Part shown: one piece after another, positions 12,905 to 24,297 of the stretch
Layout: each line of letters opens with the position of its first letter
How positions within the stretch are numbered: position 1 is the stretch's first letter
DNA from: Labia minor
Lineage: Eukaryota; Arthropoda; Insecta; Dermaptera; Spongiphoridae
Length of the DNA stretch: 64,000 nt
NCBI GenBank assembly: GCA_963082975.1
Contig: OY720346.1
Coordinates: 33,040,720 to 33,104,719, forward strand
Reading direction: 5' to 3'
Program-made: the position numbers and the translations under genes
Notes under the pieces: generated by a model
Database searches by the model: none
What the model was told of the DNA's origin: nothing
The model's input: only the letters and a program-made list of their open reading frames with translations

Positions 12905-13070
12905 TAAGATTAATGAAAAGCTTATTTTGGAAAACCAATTTAAAAACGACCAGTGGTCGGATGAATATGAATGAGCTGGAAATTGACTGAAAATGGAATG
13001 CTCAGGCTAGGAGCGGTTGTAGGAAAGTGATTGCTGTGACCGGAAAAATTCAGTAGAGCCTTTGAGTCTA
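12905..13070 (+). pseudogene. decayed LINE 3' fragment
   Basis: The translation around 12930-12990 reads GKPI-stop-KRPVVG followed by a stop and MSW. This is a recognisable but broken G-K-P-x-G-R-R-P-V-G-R-P-x-x-R-W tail of a LINE ORF. Several stops interrupt it. Confidence 0.45.
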
Positions 13071-14202
13071 ACTAACATCACAATTATAAATAAGTTTATA
13101 TTTAATTCAAAACGAAATGAAACTCAGGCTATAAAATATAAAAATAGATAAAATAGTGTGTAAATATTAAATGAATATATTTTTAAACTTTATCCAAATA
13201 TTAATTTATTTACTTTTAAAAATATTTCTTACCTTTTTTTAAATAAAATAAGTATAATATATCTAATTTATAATATATGTAAAAAAAAACAATTGAAAAA
13301 TGATACACAATGTTTTTAAAGAAAAGAAGTGAGCAAAGCTTATATAATCTTATTTCATTAATAAAATAGACACACACACACACACCATGGGCAAAAACAA
13401 CAACGATTTCAATTTAATTTTAGAATTGGGGTTACTTCAATTTTAAATACCTATAGATATGTAAAATTTATCATTATTATCAATTAAATTGTTTGTTTTT
13501 TTTTAATAAAAAGGCCTATTAAACGAAAATATGATGTAATATAGGTAGGTATACATCATTAATAGATGTTAATAATAAACAAACATATTAGTTAAATATT
13601 ATAAATTAAAATTATTCAGTGGGATTATTGTTTGTAGTAAAATTTAATAGAATACGTTTGTTTAAAATATTATACAAACATTGTTAAAGTCTACTGTTTT
13701 AGTTAGCTTAACGAATCAACATCTCTTTTATATCTTTACAGCACACCCATTGTTGAAATAAAATTTTCTTAGACACTCGAAAGATCATAAAAATATATTT
13801 GGAGTATATTTTTTACTACTAAGATTAAAATGAGCATGAAAATCAATTTGAAGACAATTTAATTTTAGCATGATTTTTTTTTTTATTAAAAAATGGCTTC
13901 AGGTTAAACCATTTAGTCAAATTAGTAGGATTATTTATACAATATTTTATTAATTTGTGGAAAAATTATATTAAATTAATAAATACTATTAAAAGTATTA
14001 ATTTAAAATTAAAGAAAAAATAATTAAAAACCTCTAATATATTTGAATTTAATTAATTGAGATTGAAAAATTATAGAAAGAGAAGAGGAGACAAGATGGA
14101 ATTGTTTGTTTTTTTGTTTGATTTTGTTAAATTAAATTTTGTTAATTTTTTTGTTTGATTTTGTTAAATTATGCACATCTATTAATGTGTAATCATCTAT
14201 AA

Positions 14203-14469
14203 CAGGGGTGTCCGCGAAGACATTTCAAGTGCCCACATTCAAATTACTGAGTATTAAGTTATTACTAAGAATAATATTAATTTAAAGTCATGGCACAAAA
14301 AAATAACATTTTCGATTTTTTTTCAATTTTTTCAAAAGGTAAATTTTTCCGATTGTCTCTTAAACATTTTCGAGTTTTCAATAAGGCTCTAAGTATCATC
14401 ATGTGTTCCCACCCCTGCTATATTATTTCAAAAATGTGCCCGACTATTGAAAAAGGTTGCCAACCCCTG
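14203..14469. mobile_element. hAT-type MITE, composite right end
   Basis: The left end is CAGGGGTGTCCGCGAAGA and the right end, read inward, CAGGGGTTGGCAACC. Flanks ATCTATAA (14195-14202) and ATCTAACA (14470-14477) agree at 6 of 8 positions. Inside, at about 14320-14418, lies the right end of the MITE family seen complete at 1258-1707, with its own CAGGGGTGGGAACAC terminus. The element is therefore a composite or a nest. Confidence 0.65.
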
Positions 14470-15141
14470 ATCTAACATACTAGTATACTAATATTAATAA
14501 AATGAAAACCCTCCCATTTCGATTTATACCAAAATTTTTTCATTATTTTTTTATATGAACTTTTTAAGTTAAAAATAGTCTATTTTTATAGAACCTGTGT
14601 TTAAGTTTTATAAATAAAATTAAAAAATATATAAAATAACATTGATAGCATTTTAATGGAAAGCTTGTTAAACATATACTAACGTTTTCTTTTTTAGAGC
14701 TCTTTTTTATTGTGATTCCTATATTTTTTTAAAATATAATTTATGTTATCTTTTTACAAATTTAATCATTTAAATAAATGAAATCAAAATTTTATATACT
14801 TTGAATAAAAATTAAACGAAATATTGAAAATTTTTTAAAAGAATTTAGTATTTTTATTGCTTTATGTTTTAAATAAGTTCCAATACGTGTTTAACCTAAA
14901 ATTTTTTTTAATAATTTCAATTTATTAATAGAACTGAAAAAATTAAAAAAAATAAATAATGATATCAATATCAAAGGTAAGTTAGAGTCTAAGACTTAGA
15001 TTGTAAGAGTCTAATACTAGCTGCTGATGATGACGTGACTGTCAAAATGATTAATTTAATAAAATTTATATTGAAACTAAAACCGAGTTATTGTTTTTAA
15101 TAACATACTTTTGACATATTGGTGTTGTAATATCTATGACT

Positions 15142-15960
15142 CAGATTCCCAAACTTTTTTATGTCGTAGACCCCTTGTCATGTTTTTCAGTTTTGGTTAG
15201 GCCCCCTACTTATCTGATATTGATTTTTAGTAAATTCCTAACTGTAGTGAAGTTTAGTGTTAAAAACTTAAAGAAAAAACACATGTCAAGTTTTATACAT
15301 TTATTAATTGAATTTAAATTAAAACTACTCAAAATAAAATTTTGTATCTGTTATATAAAATATACTTAACACATAAAATAAACAAATTAAACTAAGCAAT
15401 AAGTAAATGTTTTTAGTGGGAAGGATGAACCTGATGGATTAATAATAAATTATCAACATTTGGCGTCAATTTTGTAAGGTTTAATCTTAAATCTCCTTGG
15501 CTAATTATGTCCAGTCTGTTTTTTTGTGTAATAAACAGTACCAGTTTATATTTTTTTCAATATTTTCTTAGCACTTTCCTTTTCAAGATTCAGGAAACGA
15601 ATAAACGTATTTGTCTCATTCGTATTCATAGTGGCAATGAACAGGTCAGTGCAAATTCGCGAAGCTCTGAGACAAAAATGGACAAGAATTTTTACTGCGC
15701 ATATGCTTATAACAAGATGATACTTTTACAATTTCAAAATGTATTGCGACCACAAAGCGAATGCCTACATCCTACAACTTACACAATTTTATAAACATAT
15801 ATAATAAATTTTTTACTTCATATGTACTTTGATAAATAATGTATATGTCTTTATATTATAAGATAGTATAATGTAAGTAAATAGGTATTATAAGTGTTTG
15901 CTGAAATCCACTATCGTGGATCCCCAATTTTTTTTTTCCGGGATAAGTAATAAAAGTAAC
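15142..15960. other. hAT-like left end followed by unassigned sequence
   Basis: CAGATTCCCAAACTTTTTTA at 15142 followed by GTCGTAGACCCC is a familiar hAT-type terminus, but I could not find its right partner. The 95-codon frame at 15507-15794 matches nothing I know. Near 15908-15925 a small hairpin (ATCCAC/GTGGAT) lies beside CCCC. Confidence 0.35.
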
Positions 15961-16205
15961 TGTAAAAAGAGTGATTAAATATAATTTCTTTTGTAAATAT
16001 AATAAGCACAAATCCTGAATTTCATTTATAATATTAATTTTTTTTTTTATGAAACTTCGCCAGTTGATTCCTTGATTAATTCTAAAAAACTTTTAATTTT
16101 TGAGATAAAAAGGATGAAAGTTTGAATATAATTCCATTGATATTCCATTTAGCTACCATGTTTTATCCATTTGAGGGCTCCACTAATTTTCCGTTTTTTT
16201 TTTAA

Positions 16206-16268
16206 GTTCGATTTGGATATAGAAAAATTGAAAAATTAAATAATTTCCATATATCCAAACCGAACCGA
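16206..16268. repeat. imperfect inverted repeat
   Basis: TTCGATTTGGATATAGAAAA and a later TTTCCATATATCCAAACCGA form near-complementary arms around an AT-rich loop. No target duplication was found. Confidence 0.5.
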
Positions 16269-17040
16269 AAAAACCAAGAATAAGTGAATAAGTGAATGAT
16301 TAGTGAATTAGTCAATAAAACATTACTTAATGACTGCACATTTCGACGTTCATAACCAGCTAATCTGTCAAATTTAAAAAAATATTTATTTATCTCGAAA
16401 ACTAAAAGTTTCACCCCTATATTGCCTAAGGAAAAAGTTTCTTAGAATTAATCAAAGAATCGAAGTTTCATCAAAATCCAAGAGATGACCTGTCTCGTTA
16501 ACAATTACCGAAAATATATATATATTTTTATATATATAAAAGTATATTTTTGTAATTATATAAGCCTTAACAAATAATATAATATGTTTTTGTTGTTGTT
16601 AGTTTAATTATTTTTTTTTGTTTAATTTAATATAAAAACAGGGTCATATGTGTATGCCCTCTCCCATTTGCTTTCAGACACTCAGGTCCTTGGATCATAA
16701 TTGTCAGTATCAAAAGGGTGAGAAATTCCGATATTATACTGATATTAATTATTTTTTAAATTTTTTAAGTTTTTCAAAATTGTTAAAGTTTTTTAGGATA
16801 ACTTTACAAATAGATAGAATGGTTCAACGAGAGTTGTCAGTCTAATCTTTAAATCAAATCTAATACATACGTTTATCTTATAATAGTATACTCTTGGTAT
16901 CATCGATAAAAATTTCCGGCGCTCTTGGCACGTAGCCAAGGGCTCTGATCCATGATCACTTTTTATTTACGAGTACATAATTTTATAATAGAATATAATA
17001 TTCTTTAAGATTATTTTAATTATATTATTATTATTATTTA

Positions 17041-17110
17041 GCAGGATTTAGCAGGAACCATTTTCTTCCAACCGCCCTACCAGAGCCACCTAAATTATAT
17101 TCTCTCTCAT
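17041..17110 (-). pseudogene. LINE 3' fragment
   Basis: On the minus strand it contains GGTGGCTCTGGTAGGGCGGT then TGGAAGAAAATGGTTCC, reading approximately VALVGRLEENGS. It is similar to the blocks at 9706 and 31383. Confidence 0.4.
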
Positions 17111-17312
17111 CTCCCTAACATCCCTCCTTATATACCCACCGGGGCCTTCGACTATCAACTGTTTGCTTCCCAAAACAATAAAGTAAAAAATTTAATATTA
17201 ATTGTTACTGATATCTCACTATCGTTCCCAATTCTTCATATATTAATATAAAAGGAAACAATAGAAATCCAAAGTTTAAAACATTCTCCATTCTAGTTTA
17301 TTTGTATGTTTT

Positions 17313-17902
17313 TACTATCTCGTAAGAGATAGTATTGCGATCACGAAAATTTTCGATGTTGAGATTTTGATGTTTTTATACGTTTTGAAGGTTCCTGAAT
17401 CATTTTCACTAAGGTTGAGAAAAATGTCTGTGTGTGTGTGTATGTATGTAACCAAGATTACGCAAAAACGGTATGAGCTAGAATGATGAAATTTGGTACA
17501 TGGACATTATTCAAAATTCATAGTTTTCTATCAACTTTTGAGAAATGTAGCTCAACCGGAAGAGGGTCATTACCTACAACGTTTTGATTTTTTTTCCTCT
17601 AAAGTGACCGTAAAAATAAAGATATATGTTTGATAATTTTTCACATGATTAATAATAGTATAAAACTGCTATATATAGAATTTCAGCTTGATTGAATCGC
17701 TGAAAGTACCAGAATTAATTTTTTAACACTGCAAATCTCACGCGCCAACACGTGCCATGGTGCCATCAATAAAAAGCCAAACATGCGCTGGTTTAATATT
17801 TATTATTTATAATTTATAATTAATTAAATTTAATTTAAATATAATATATTATGTTATTTAATCCAATTCAAATTGCGAGATAGTCGAGTGGAGACACTCC
17901 AG
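17313..17902 (+). mobile_element. Helentron/HINE-like element, family A copy 2
   Basis: This is a full copy of about 590 bp. The 5' end is ACTATCTCGTAAGAGATAGT. A GT microsatellite follows at about 17428-17448. The core GATGAAATTTGGTACATGG is at about 17487, and the 3' end has CGAGATAGT (as GCGAGATAGTCGAG) followed by GAGTGGAGACACTCCAG. T-rich sequence precedes the 5' end and CTTATTTT follows the 3' end. The copy is nearly identical to copy 3 at 20253, which implies recent spread. Confidence 0.85.
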
Positions 17903-18290
17903 CTTATTTTACCTTGATATAGTTTAAAATCTATAAATTTTGTTAATAAGGAATCACGTTATTTTGGTTATTATCACAATAAAAAAAATAAATGATTTAT
18001 TATTTGAATTATTAGAATATTATTGTGATATAAATAATATGAAATAATAATAATTAATTATAATAAAAAATATGTATAATCTTATCTTATTAAACTAGCA
18101 AAAATTATATAAAGGTGATAGTAATTTACTTCTTGTTGCGTTTATATTATACTCTTCGTTTATTTTTATTAAAATAATTTATTTATCATAAGATATATAA
18201 TATAGTTTATACAATTTGTCCTTAATTTTTAATAATCGTTTTTTACTTGGTAATATTTAACTCTCGTCTTTTCGTAATTTTTAACTAACT

Positions 18291-18582
18291 AATTGATTCT
18301 CAAAGTGGATGCTACCACCCCTTGTGGGTGCTCCAGCGATCCAGGGGGGTGGTGATGGCCACAGGTGCATTTAAGGAAAATGACTTGTATATTACTTTTC
18401 TATTCTCAATTCAATAAATAGATACATAATTCATGTTTCTAATTTACACCTTTATTTATAATATTTTGAGAATATCTGTTTAATTGTGTTATTAAAATAA
18501 AAAAATGTTAATTCCAAGGGGGCGCTGAGTATATTATTTCCTGGAAAGAGGGCGCTTGGCCAAATAGGATTGGGAACTACTG
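18291..18582. mobile_element. hAT-type MITE with exact 8-bp target duplication
   Basis: AACTAACT flanks both sides (18283-18290 and 18583-18590). The right end, read inward, is CAGTAGTTCCCAATCC, and the left end has degenerated to AATTGATTCTCAAAGTGG. The interior is short, GC-rich at the ends and non-coding. Confidence 0.85.
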
Positions 18583-18667
18583 AACTAACTCCTTTCTCTT
18601 CGGAATTTTTTAACTTAATCCCTTTTTAAAACAATCAATTCACTTATATTCATATTAAAATCTAAAT

Positions 18668-18947
18668 CAGGGTTTCTCAAAGTGGTGGGCCGCGGCTCCC
18701 TAGGAGGCCATGGACTGTCCGCAGAGGGGTCGTGGAATTTCTAAAAATGTGGATGATAAATTATAATAATTAAATAAGGTCATTTTTAACATTAGTAAAT
18801 TCATCTATTGAGTAGTAAAAATTTGAATATAGAAATTTAAAATTATAAAAATTAAGCAATCTAAACTAAAAAAAACTAGGGGGAGGGCGTGACATATTGA
18901 TTTGCATTCCAAGGGGGCCGTGACTTCAAAAAGTTTGAGAAGCACTG
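18668..18947. mobile_element. hAT-type MITE
   Basis: The ends are CAGGGTTTCTCAAAGTGGTG (left) and CAGTGCTTCTCAAACTTTTT (right, read inward), followed by GGCC-rich subterminal blocks. No clear target duplication remains. It sits only 85 bp from the preceding MITE and shares the TTCTCAAA end motif with it, so the two are probably related. Confidence 0.75.
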
Positions 18948-19139
18948 ACTATGCCCAATCAGGATTTAGTCACTTTTGGCGCGAACATGAGGAGACTATT
19001 TCAATGACTCATTGAATTCTATAGAAAATGTCTGAAAATTGTACTATACCCCACTTTATATCAACATCAAATATTTAATTTTGCAATGGCCCCTAATAAT
19101 TAATTATAAATGAAGAAACTTTAAATAATTATTTTATTT

Positions 19140-19415
19140 AAAAAGGCATTTTGTCGTTTAATTATTTTAAATTATTAGTTAATATTAATTAATTAATTAT
19201 TAATTAGATTTATTATTTTAGATTTTTTTCATAAAAATGTTTGAAATTTTTTATGTTTTGTCGTTAAATTGTTATCTTTTAATTTTTTTTTTTTAAAGCT
19301 AATTTATATTTATTTATGTTCTTTTAATAAATTATCACCATATTATACTTTAACCCAGAAAATAGTGAAATGAAAATGAACAGCGCATAGCTTTTAATAA
19401 ATTCTTATAAAATGT
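19140..19415 (+). repeat. AT-rich interspersed repeat (family D, copy 2)
   Basis: It matches 62-365 in order, including TTTTGTCGTTTAATTATTTT, AGATTTTTTTCATAAAAAT and AACAGCGCATAGCTTTTAAT. The ends are unresolved. Confidence 0.7.
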
Positions 19416-19839
19416 TTTAAACTAAAAGATTTCTGGGGTTTTGAAGGATCATATTGATTGATATGTACAAATACACAAATACGGCTTGGTTGTTTAAAAT
19501 TAATTAATAGTAACCTAAAATTTATCTTATTAGTCAAACATTGTAAGTAAGTATATACATATTATGTCTTTCTCTAATCTTGAAAATTGTCATCATATTA
19601 TTTATTATATATTTTACAAACATTTTTTTTTTTAATTAATATTAATTTAAAATGATAATTAAAAAGAATATCTTATTTCAAATAAATTATTGAATAAATT
19701 TGATATAATAATATTAAATTATATTATATTAATTAAAATAAGACTTAAAATAAATTATAAATAATATAAATTAAAAAATATAATAATAATATTATAAATT
19801 TAAAGAAAAAATTATATATTTCTCGAATGAATGGTTGAA

Positions 19840-20165
19840 GACGGAATTGGAGGTGATAATAAGATTTAGATGGGAAGATGAATGGAAAATTAAAAAGAAA
19901 GAATATGGCAAATAAATAACGGAAAGTGCCTCTCTAACGTGGTGCTTGGAAGGGTGGTTAGTTAATTCATCAACTCTGGCCTTGAGAAGATCGTGATACA
20001 GAGGGGGGTGAAAAGATCACTGAGACGAGGCATGACACCGGCCGGACGGACGGACCAGGTGCGGGTTGACTTGGGCACTGACCTTCAATCAGCTGAAGCA
20101 AGTGCTCGTCATCGATCTAAATGGCGAGATTTAACTCGTGAGTGGGAGTATTAGGACCAAGACAC
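19840..20165 (+). pseudogene. LINE C-terminal fragment
   Basis: This is a markedly GC-rich island. Near 20060-20155 one frame reads QVRVDLGTDLQSAEASARH then RSKWRDLTREWEY and a stop. It matches the A-x-D-R-x-x-W-R-x-L tail of LINE reverse transcriptase ORFs. Upstream TTTAGATGGGAAGATGAATG suggests RWED, the preceding motif, in a broken frame. The whole is a decayed 3' end. Confidence 0.55.
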
Positions 20166-20252
20166 TTCCGTTAAGGAAGGTATCGTCTGGGAAGAATTTT
20201 ATTTTATATGAAAAGAGTATATATGGTAATATATTCTCAGAATTTACATTTT

Positions 20253-20846
20253 TACTATCTCGTAAGAGATAGTATTGCGATCACGAAAATTTTCGATGTT
20301 GAGATTTTGATGTTTTTATACGTTTTGAAGGTTCCTGAATCATTTTCACTAAGGTTGAGAAAAATGTCAGTGTGTGTGTGTGTGTATGTATGTAGACAAG
20401 ATTGCGCAAAAACGGTTTGAGCTAGAATGATGAAATTTGGTACATGGACATTATTCAAAATTCATAGTTTTCTATCAACTTTTGAGAAATGTAGCTCAAC
20501 CGGAAGAGGGTCATTACCTACAACGATTTGATTTTTTTTCCTCTAAAGTGACCGTAAAAATAAAGATATATGTTTGATAATTTTTCACATGATTAATAAT
20601 AGTATAAAACTGCTATATATAGAATTTCAGCTTGATTGAATCGCTGAAAGTACCAGAATTAATTTTTTAACACTGCAAATCTCACGCGCCAACACGTGCC
20701 ATGGTGCCATCAATAAAAAGCCAAACATGCGCTGGTTTAATATTTATTATTTATAATTTATAATTAATTAAATTTAATTTAAATATAATATATTATGTTA
20801 TTTAATCCAATTCAAATTGCGAGATAGTCGAGTGGAGACACTCCAG
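20253..20846 (+). mobile_element. Helentron/HINE-like element, family A copy 3
   Basis: Almost base-for-base the same as copy 2, about 2.9 kb upstream. It differs mainly in microsatellite length (near 20370-20395), TAGACAAG in place of TAACCAAG, and ACGATTTGA in place of ACGTTTTGA. The 3' end is followed by CTAATTATTT. Open frames inside it are spurious. Confidence 0.85.
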
Positions 20847-20930
20847 CTAATTATTTTAGCAGTAGTAATTCTTGGTCAAGTTTGAAAAATATATTATAAA
20901 TCTGAAGCCACATCTAAGTATAACAACACT

Positions 20931-21125
20931 TTATCTTATCTTATTATACTAGCAAAAATTGTATATATATTTGTATATTTTGAGATTAATTTATTAATTA
21001 ACCACTCGATGGATTTTTTTTTTTGAAATTCACACCATAGATAATATTTATAAAGACAAATCGATCTCTATTGGTTTCAGCCTGGAGAAAAATCAACTTT
21101 TGTTAGTATTTTCTTATTTTAAAAT
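20931..21125 (+). repeat. family C repeat, 5' part
   Basis: TTATCTTATCTTATTATACT, CACCATAGATAATATTTATA and GTTTCAGCCTGGAGAAAAAT appear in family order. It starts about 85 bp after the family A copy. The 3' hairpin end is absent. Confidence 0.7.
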
Positions 21126-21838
21126 ATGTAGTAGACGTGAATGACGTCTATAGACGTTTTATATTATAATTATTATAAATAAATTTATATGAAGCAAATA
21201 TTGATCATAAATTTATTTTCTTTTAAATTCAACACAATATCAATCGGTGTAATAATTAATTTCAATGAATAAATATTAAATTAATTATTATTTACCAAAA
21301 AAAAAAAAAAAGAATAGTATTAAAATAATTGGAATTTAATAATAAATAAATGGAATTTATACCCATTAGACAAGAGATTATCTATTTGAAAACATTATTC
21401 TTGAAAATCCATATGAAAACATTAAATTCTATTTTGAATTAAGAATCATATTATTTTTTTTTTAAATTTATTTATAACATAATAAAATTTAAGAAAATAT
21501 ATATGTACAAAATAATGTAATATAGTTTCATTTCATAAAAAATATAATGAGATATATTATAGAATTATTAATAGAGTATTTCTCAGGAAAAATAAATAAT
21601 ATTATAACATTTTATCCATTCCATATTTTGATAGACAAATATCGGTTATAGACGTCCATTATATTTTTGTGAATATACTAAAAAATAATATAAACTGATT
21701 TGTGAATCTGTTATCTCGATAAAAATCTTCAAAAACTAACTAATTCTACAAAAAAAATTGTTTTTTACACCTTCAATAATTTAAAAATTTTGACAAAATA
21801 AATTATTTATTTATTCATAACATTTAGAGTGTTTAGAC

Positions 21839-22935
21839 CAGGCGTCGGCAACCTATGGCACGCGTGCCAGGCTTGGCACGCGATGGGGTTCTGAATGGCA
21901 CTATACAAAGTAATAAGGGAAATCGCGAAAATATCGAGACGAAGTGATTTTTAAATAAGAGAAAATGTTTAATTATAATTATTAACAACATTTCCCCGAA
22001 TTGAACGATAAAGAGTGGTTATGTAAATTGATGTTTCTGACTGATATAACTAAACATCTCAATGAACTAAACTTAAGATTGCAAGGAAAACCCAAAACTG
22101 TGCTCGAACTTTTTATATATTGGACAGGATTTGCTACAAAGTTAAATATATTTTTATGTAATATTAATACTAGTACCTACAAATACTTCCCAAATGATAT
22201 AGCGCTTGCAAATAAATCGACCATAGACAAAGATGAACTTAAAACCTTCGTTGAAGCACTTAAAGATGAATTTTCCAGAAGATGCTAAGACTTTGAAGCT
22301 CATGTGCCTATATTTTCCTTCCTCATAAAACCAGATTTAATAGATCCATTAATAATACCGTTTGATTTTTTAATTTTTGAGTGGATGAATGTTGATAATT
22401 TTGAAATGGAACTTATCGAACTAATATCTTCAGAATTATGAAAAACAAAATTTAAAGAATTACGAAAAAATCTGGAAGATGACTCTATGGAAAAATTGAC
22501 TTCTATATTAAATTGTTGGATGTCATTGCCGGAAAGATTTAATTGTTTAAAGAAAATTGCATGTGCTCTCCTTTCCGCTTTTGGTTCCACATATCTCTGT
22601 GAACAAATTTTTTCTCACATGAAACATATTTTGAGTCCACAAAGAAGTCGTTTAACAACTGAACATTCAGGATCTTGTATTAAATTAAAAGTCACAAATT
22701 ATACCCCTGATATTGAAATATTAAGCATAAATGTGCAGGGGCAAGGTTCGCATTAAAAATTTTTAATTTATGTTAGAATTTTATGTTATTTTTTTAATAA
22801 ATATGTTTAAAAGATAAATTTGGTAAAAAATTCTTCTCCTTTAGAACCCCAATATAATTTAGAAATAAGGCGACACCCTGAATCATATTGGTAGAGTGGC
22901 TTGGCACACCACAGCTAAAAGGTTGCCGACCCCTG
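21839..22935 (+). mobile_element. hAT transposon with exact 8-bp target duplication
   Basis: The element is 1097 bp, flanked by GTTTAGAC on both sides (21831-21838 and 22936-22943). The left end is CAGGCGTCGGCAACCTATGG and the right end, read inward, CAGGGGTCGGCAACCTTTTA. Both carry subterminal GGCACGC / TTGGCACAC blocks. It holds a broken, shortened transposase in the same orientation. Confidence 0.95.
21985..22756 (+). pseudogene. hAT transposase remnant (ZBED5/GTF2IRD2-like)
   Basis: A single reading frame runs from the codons HFPELNDKEWLCKLMFLTDI to the stop at 22754-22756. It is broken by two in-frame stops (22286-22288 and at about 22438). The first part has the LTDITKHLNELNLRLQGK motif found in ZBED5/GTF2IRD2-type hAT proteins. 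The last part has LLSAFGSTYLCEQIFSHMK followed by RSRLTTEH, which is the hAT C-terminal dimerisation signature (S-x-F-G-S-T-Y-x-C-E-x-x-F-S). The N-terminal BED finger and most of the catalytic core are missing. It is therefore an internally deleted, inactive copy. Confidence 0.9.
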
Positions 22936-23035
22936 GTTTAGACTATACTTATACGTAATTTAAAGATGTTTTTTTTTACTTTTGGGTTCTCAGTTATAAA
23001 ACTAATCACTTTTAAATTTATTTTTTGCACAATGT

Positions 23036-23096
23036 TGGGGGGGGGGGGGCGTGCCCCGGCCCGACGCCTATACCGACGATAGTAAGGGTGGTATTG
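23036..23096 (+). repeat. poly-G run and family B 5' fragment
   Basis: A run of about 13 G is followed by GCGTGCCCCGGCCCGACGCC and then ACCGACGATAGTAAGGGTGG. The last piece is the first ~30 bp of family B elements. It is an isolated end with no 3' partner. Confidence 0.6.
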
Positions 23097-23139
23097 TTTT
23101 AATTGATATTGTATTAATATTTTTTTATATTTAAAAGTT

Positions 23140-24297
23140 TGACGAAATTAATAAAATTAAAAATATATTTTAGAATCAAATTACGAAATATATTTAAATA
23201 TTAATCACTCAACAAGAAAAATCTAAAATTTATTTTATTTTTCTTGCAAACGTTGTAAGGATAAATTATCTATGTGTTTCTATCTTGAAAATTGTTACAT
23301 ATTATTTATGATATTTTAAAAACAATTTCATTTATTAATTAATTTTTAAATAGTTTTATAATTTTTAATATTTTTTCACTAAAATATTATTGATTATTTA
23401 TTATTATTGAGGACCCTAAGTTCAAATTAATTTTAATTAGATTGATGCAATGATGTAATATTTAATAATTTTAATAAATAATTAAAGAATTATATATCAA
23501 TATATTTTAAAGGGTAGAGCGAAAGCTCGGTGTTCCAGGTACCATCTTATTATACTAGCAAAAATTGTATAAATATTTGTATTTTTGAGATATTAAACAG
23601 TTCTCTAAGGATTTTTTTGAAATTTACACCATCGATTATTTTTATAAAGGATAATATAAATATAAAAAATTTAAATTTTCCAATGGACTAAAAAGAATAA
23701 AATAATTTTTCTATAAGCCTTGTCAGTTTATGGATGAATTGCTTCATATTCAACGAAAAACGTTGGGCACATATAGTTTTATTTATTCATATGAAAAATC
23801 AAGTCAAATTTTTATAATAATAAAAATTTTATTAAACACATAAGGGCTGCATATTTTATAACAATTTTTTTTTTTAATTTATGTTCTTTTAAATTATTTG
23901 AAATTCTTTCATATATTTTGTCGTTTATTTATTTTAAATAATAATCTTAATCTCAAATATTCATATTTCATAAGGAATAATTTTTTTTAAGTAAAGAGCA
24001 GCATATCGGTGAACCAGGTATTAATATTATCAGCCAAACCCGATAATAAGGAATATTTTTTTTAACGATCGAGCGGCAGCTCGGTAAACCACGTACTATA
24101 TAGTATAGGATCAAATATTTAAATATTTAAAGTAAATTTGAATATTTTTACATCTTGAAATGGAAATCTAGTTATTTTAATTAACTTGTATCATTTTGGG
24201 AAAAAAAGTTTTGATTAGAAAACTAATAAATAATTTTTTTTTTTTTTTTAAATTGTACAAATTTGTCAAAGGGTCAAGCGATTGCTCGGTGTTCTAG
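23140..24297 (+). repeat. family C mosaic, two copies joined head to tail
   Basis: A 3' portion ends at about 23540 with AGAGCGAAAGCTCGGTGTTC then CAGGTACC. A fresh 5' start (ATCTTATTATACTAGC) follows at once at 23541. The second copy has a family core, then a block shared with family D (23881-23945), and ends with GCGATTGCTCGGTGTTCTAG near 24290. Two more end-like hairpins (GAGCGGCAGCTCGG, and AGAGCAGCATATCGG) lie at about 23990-24100. Confidence 0.65.

Noticed and set aside
15507..15794. 95-codon plus-strand frame
   Set aside because: No recognisable motif and no full transposon ends around it. Kept only as part of an unassigned stretch.
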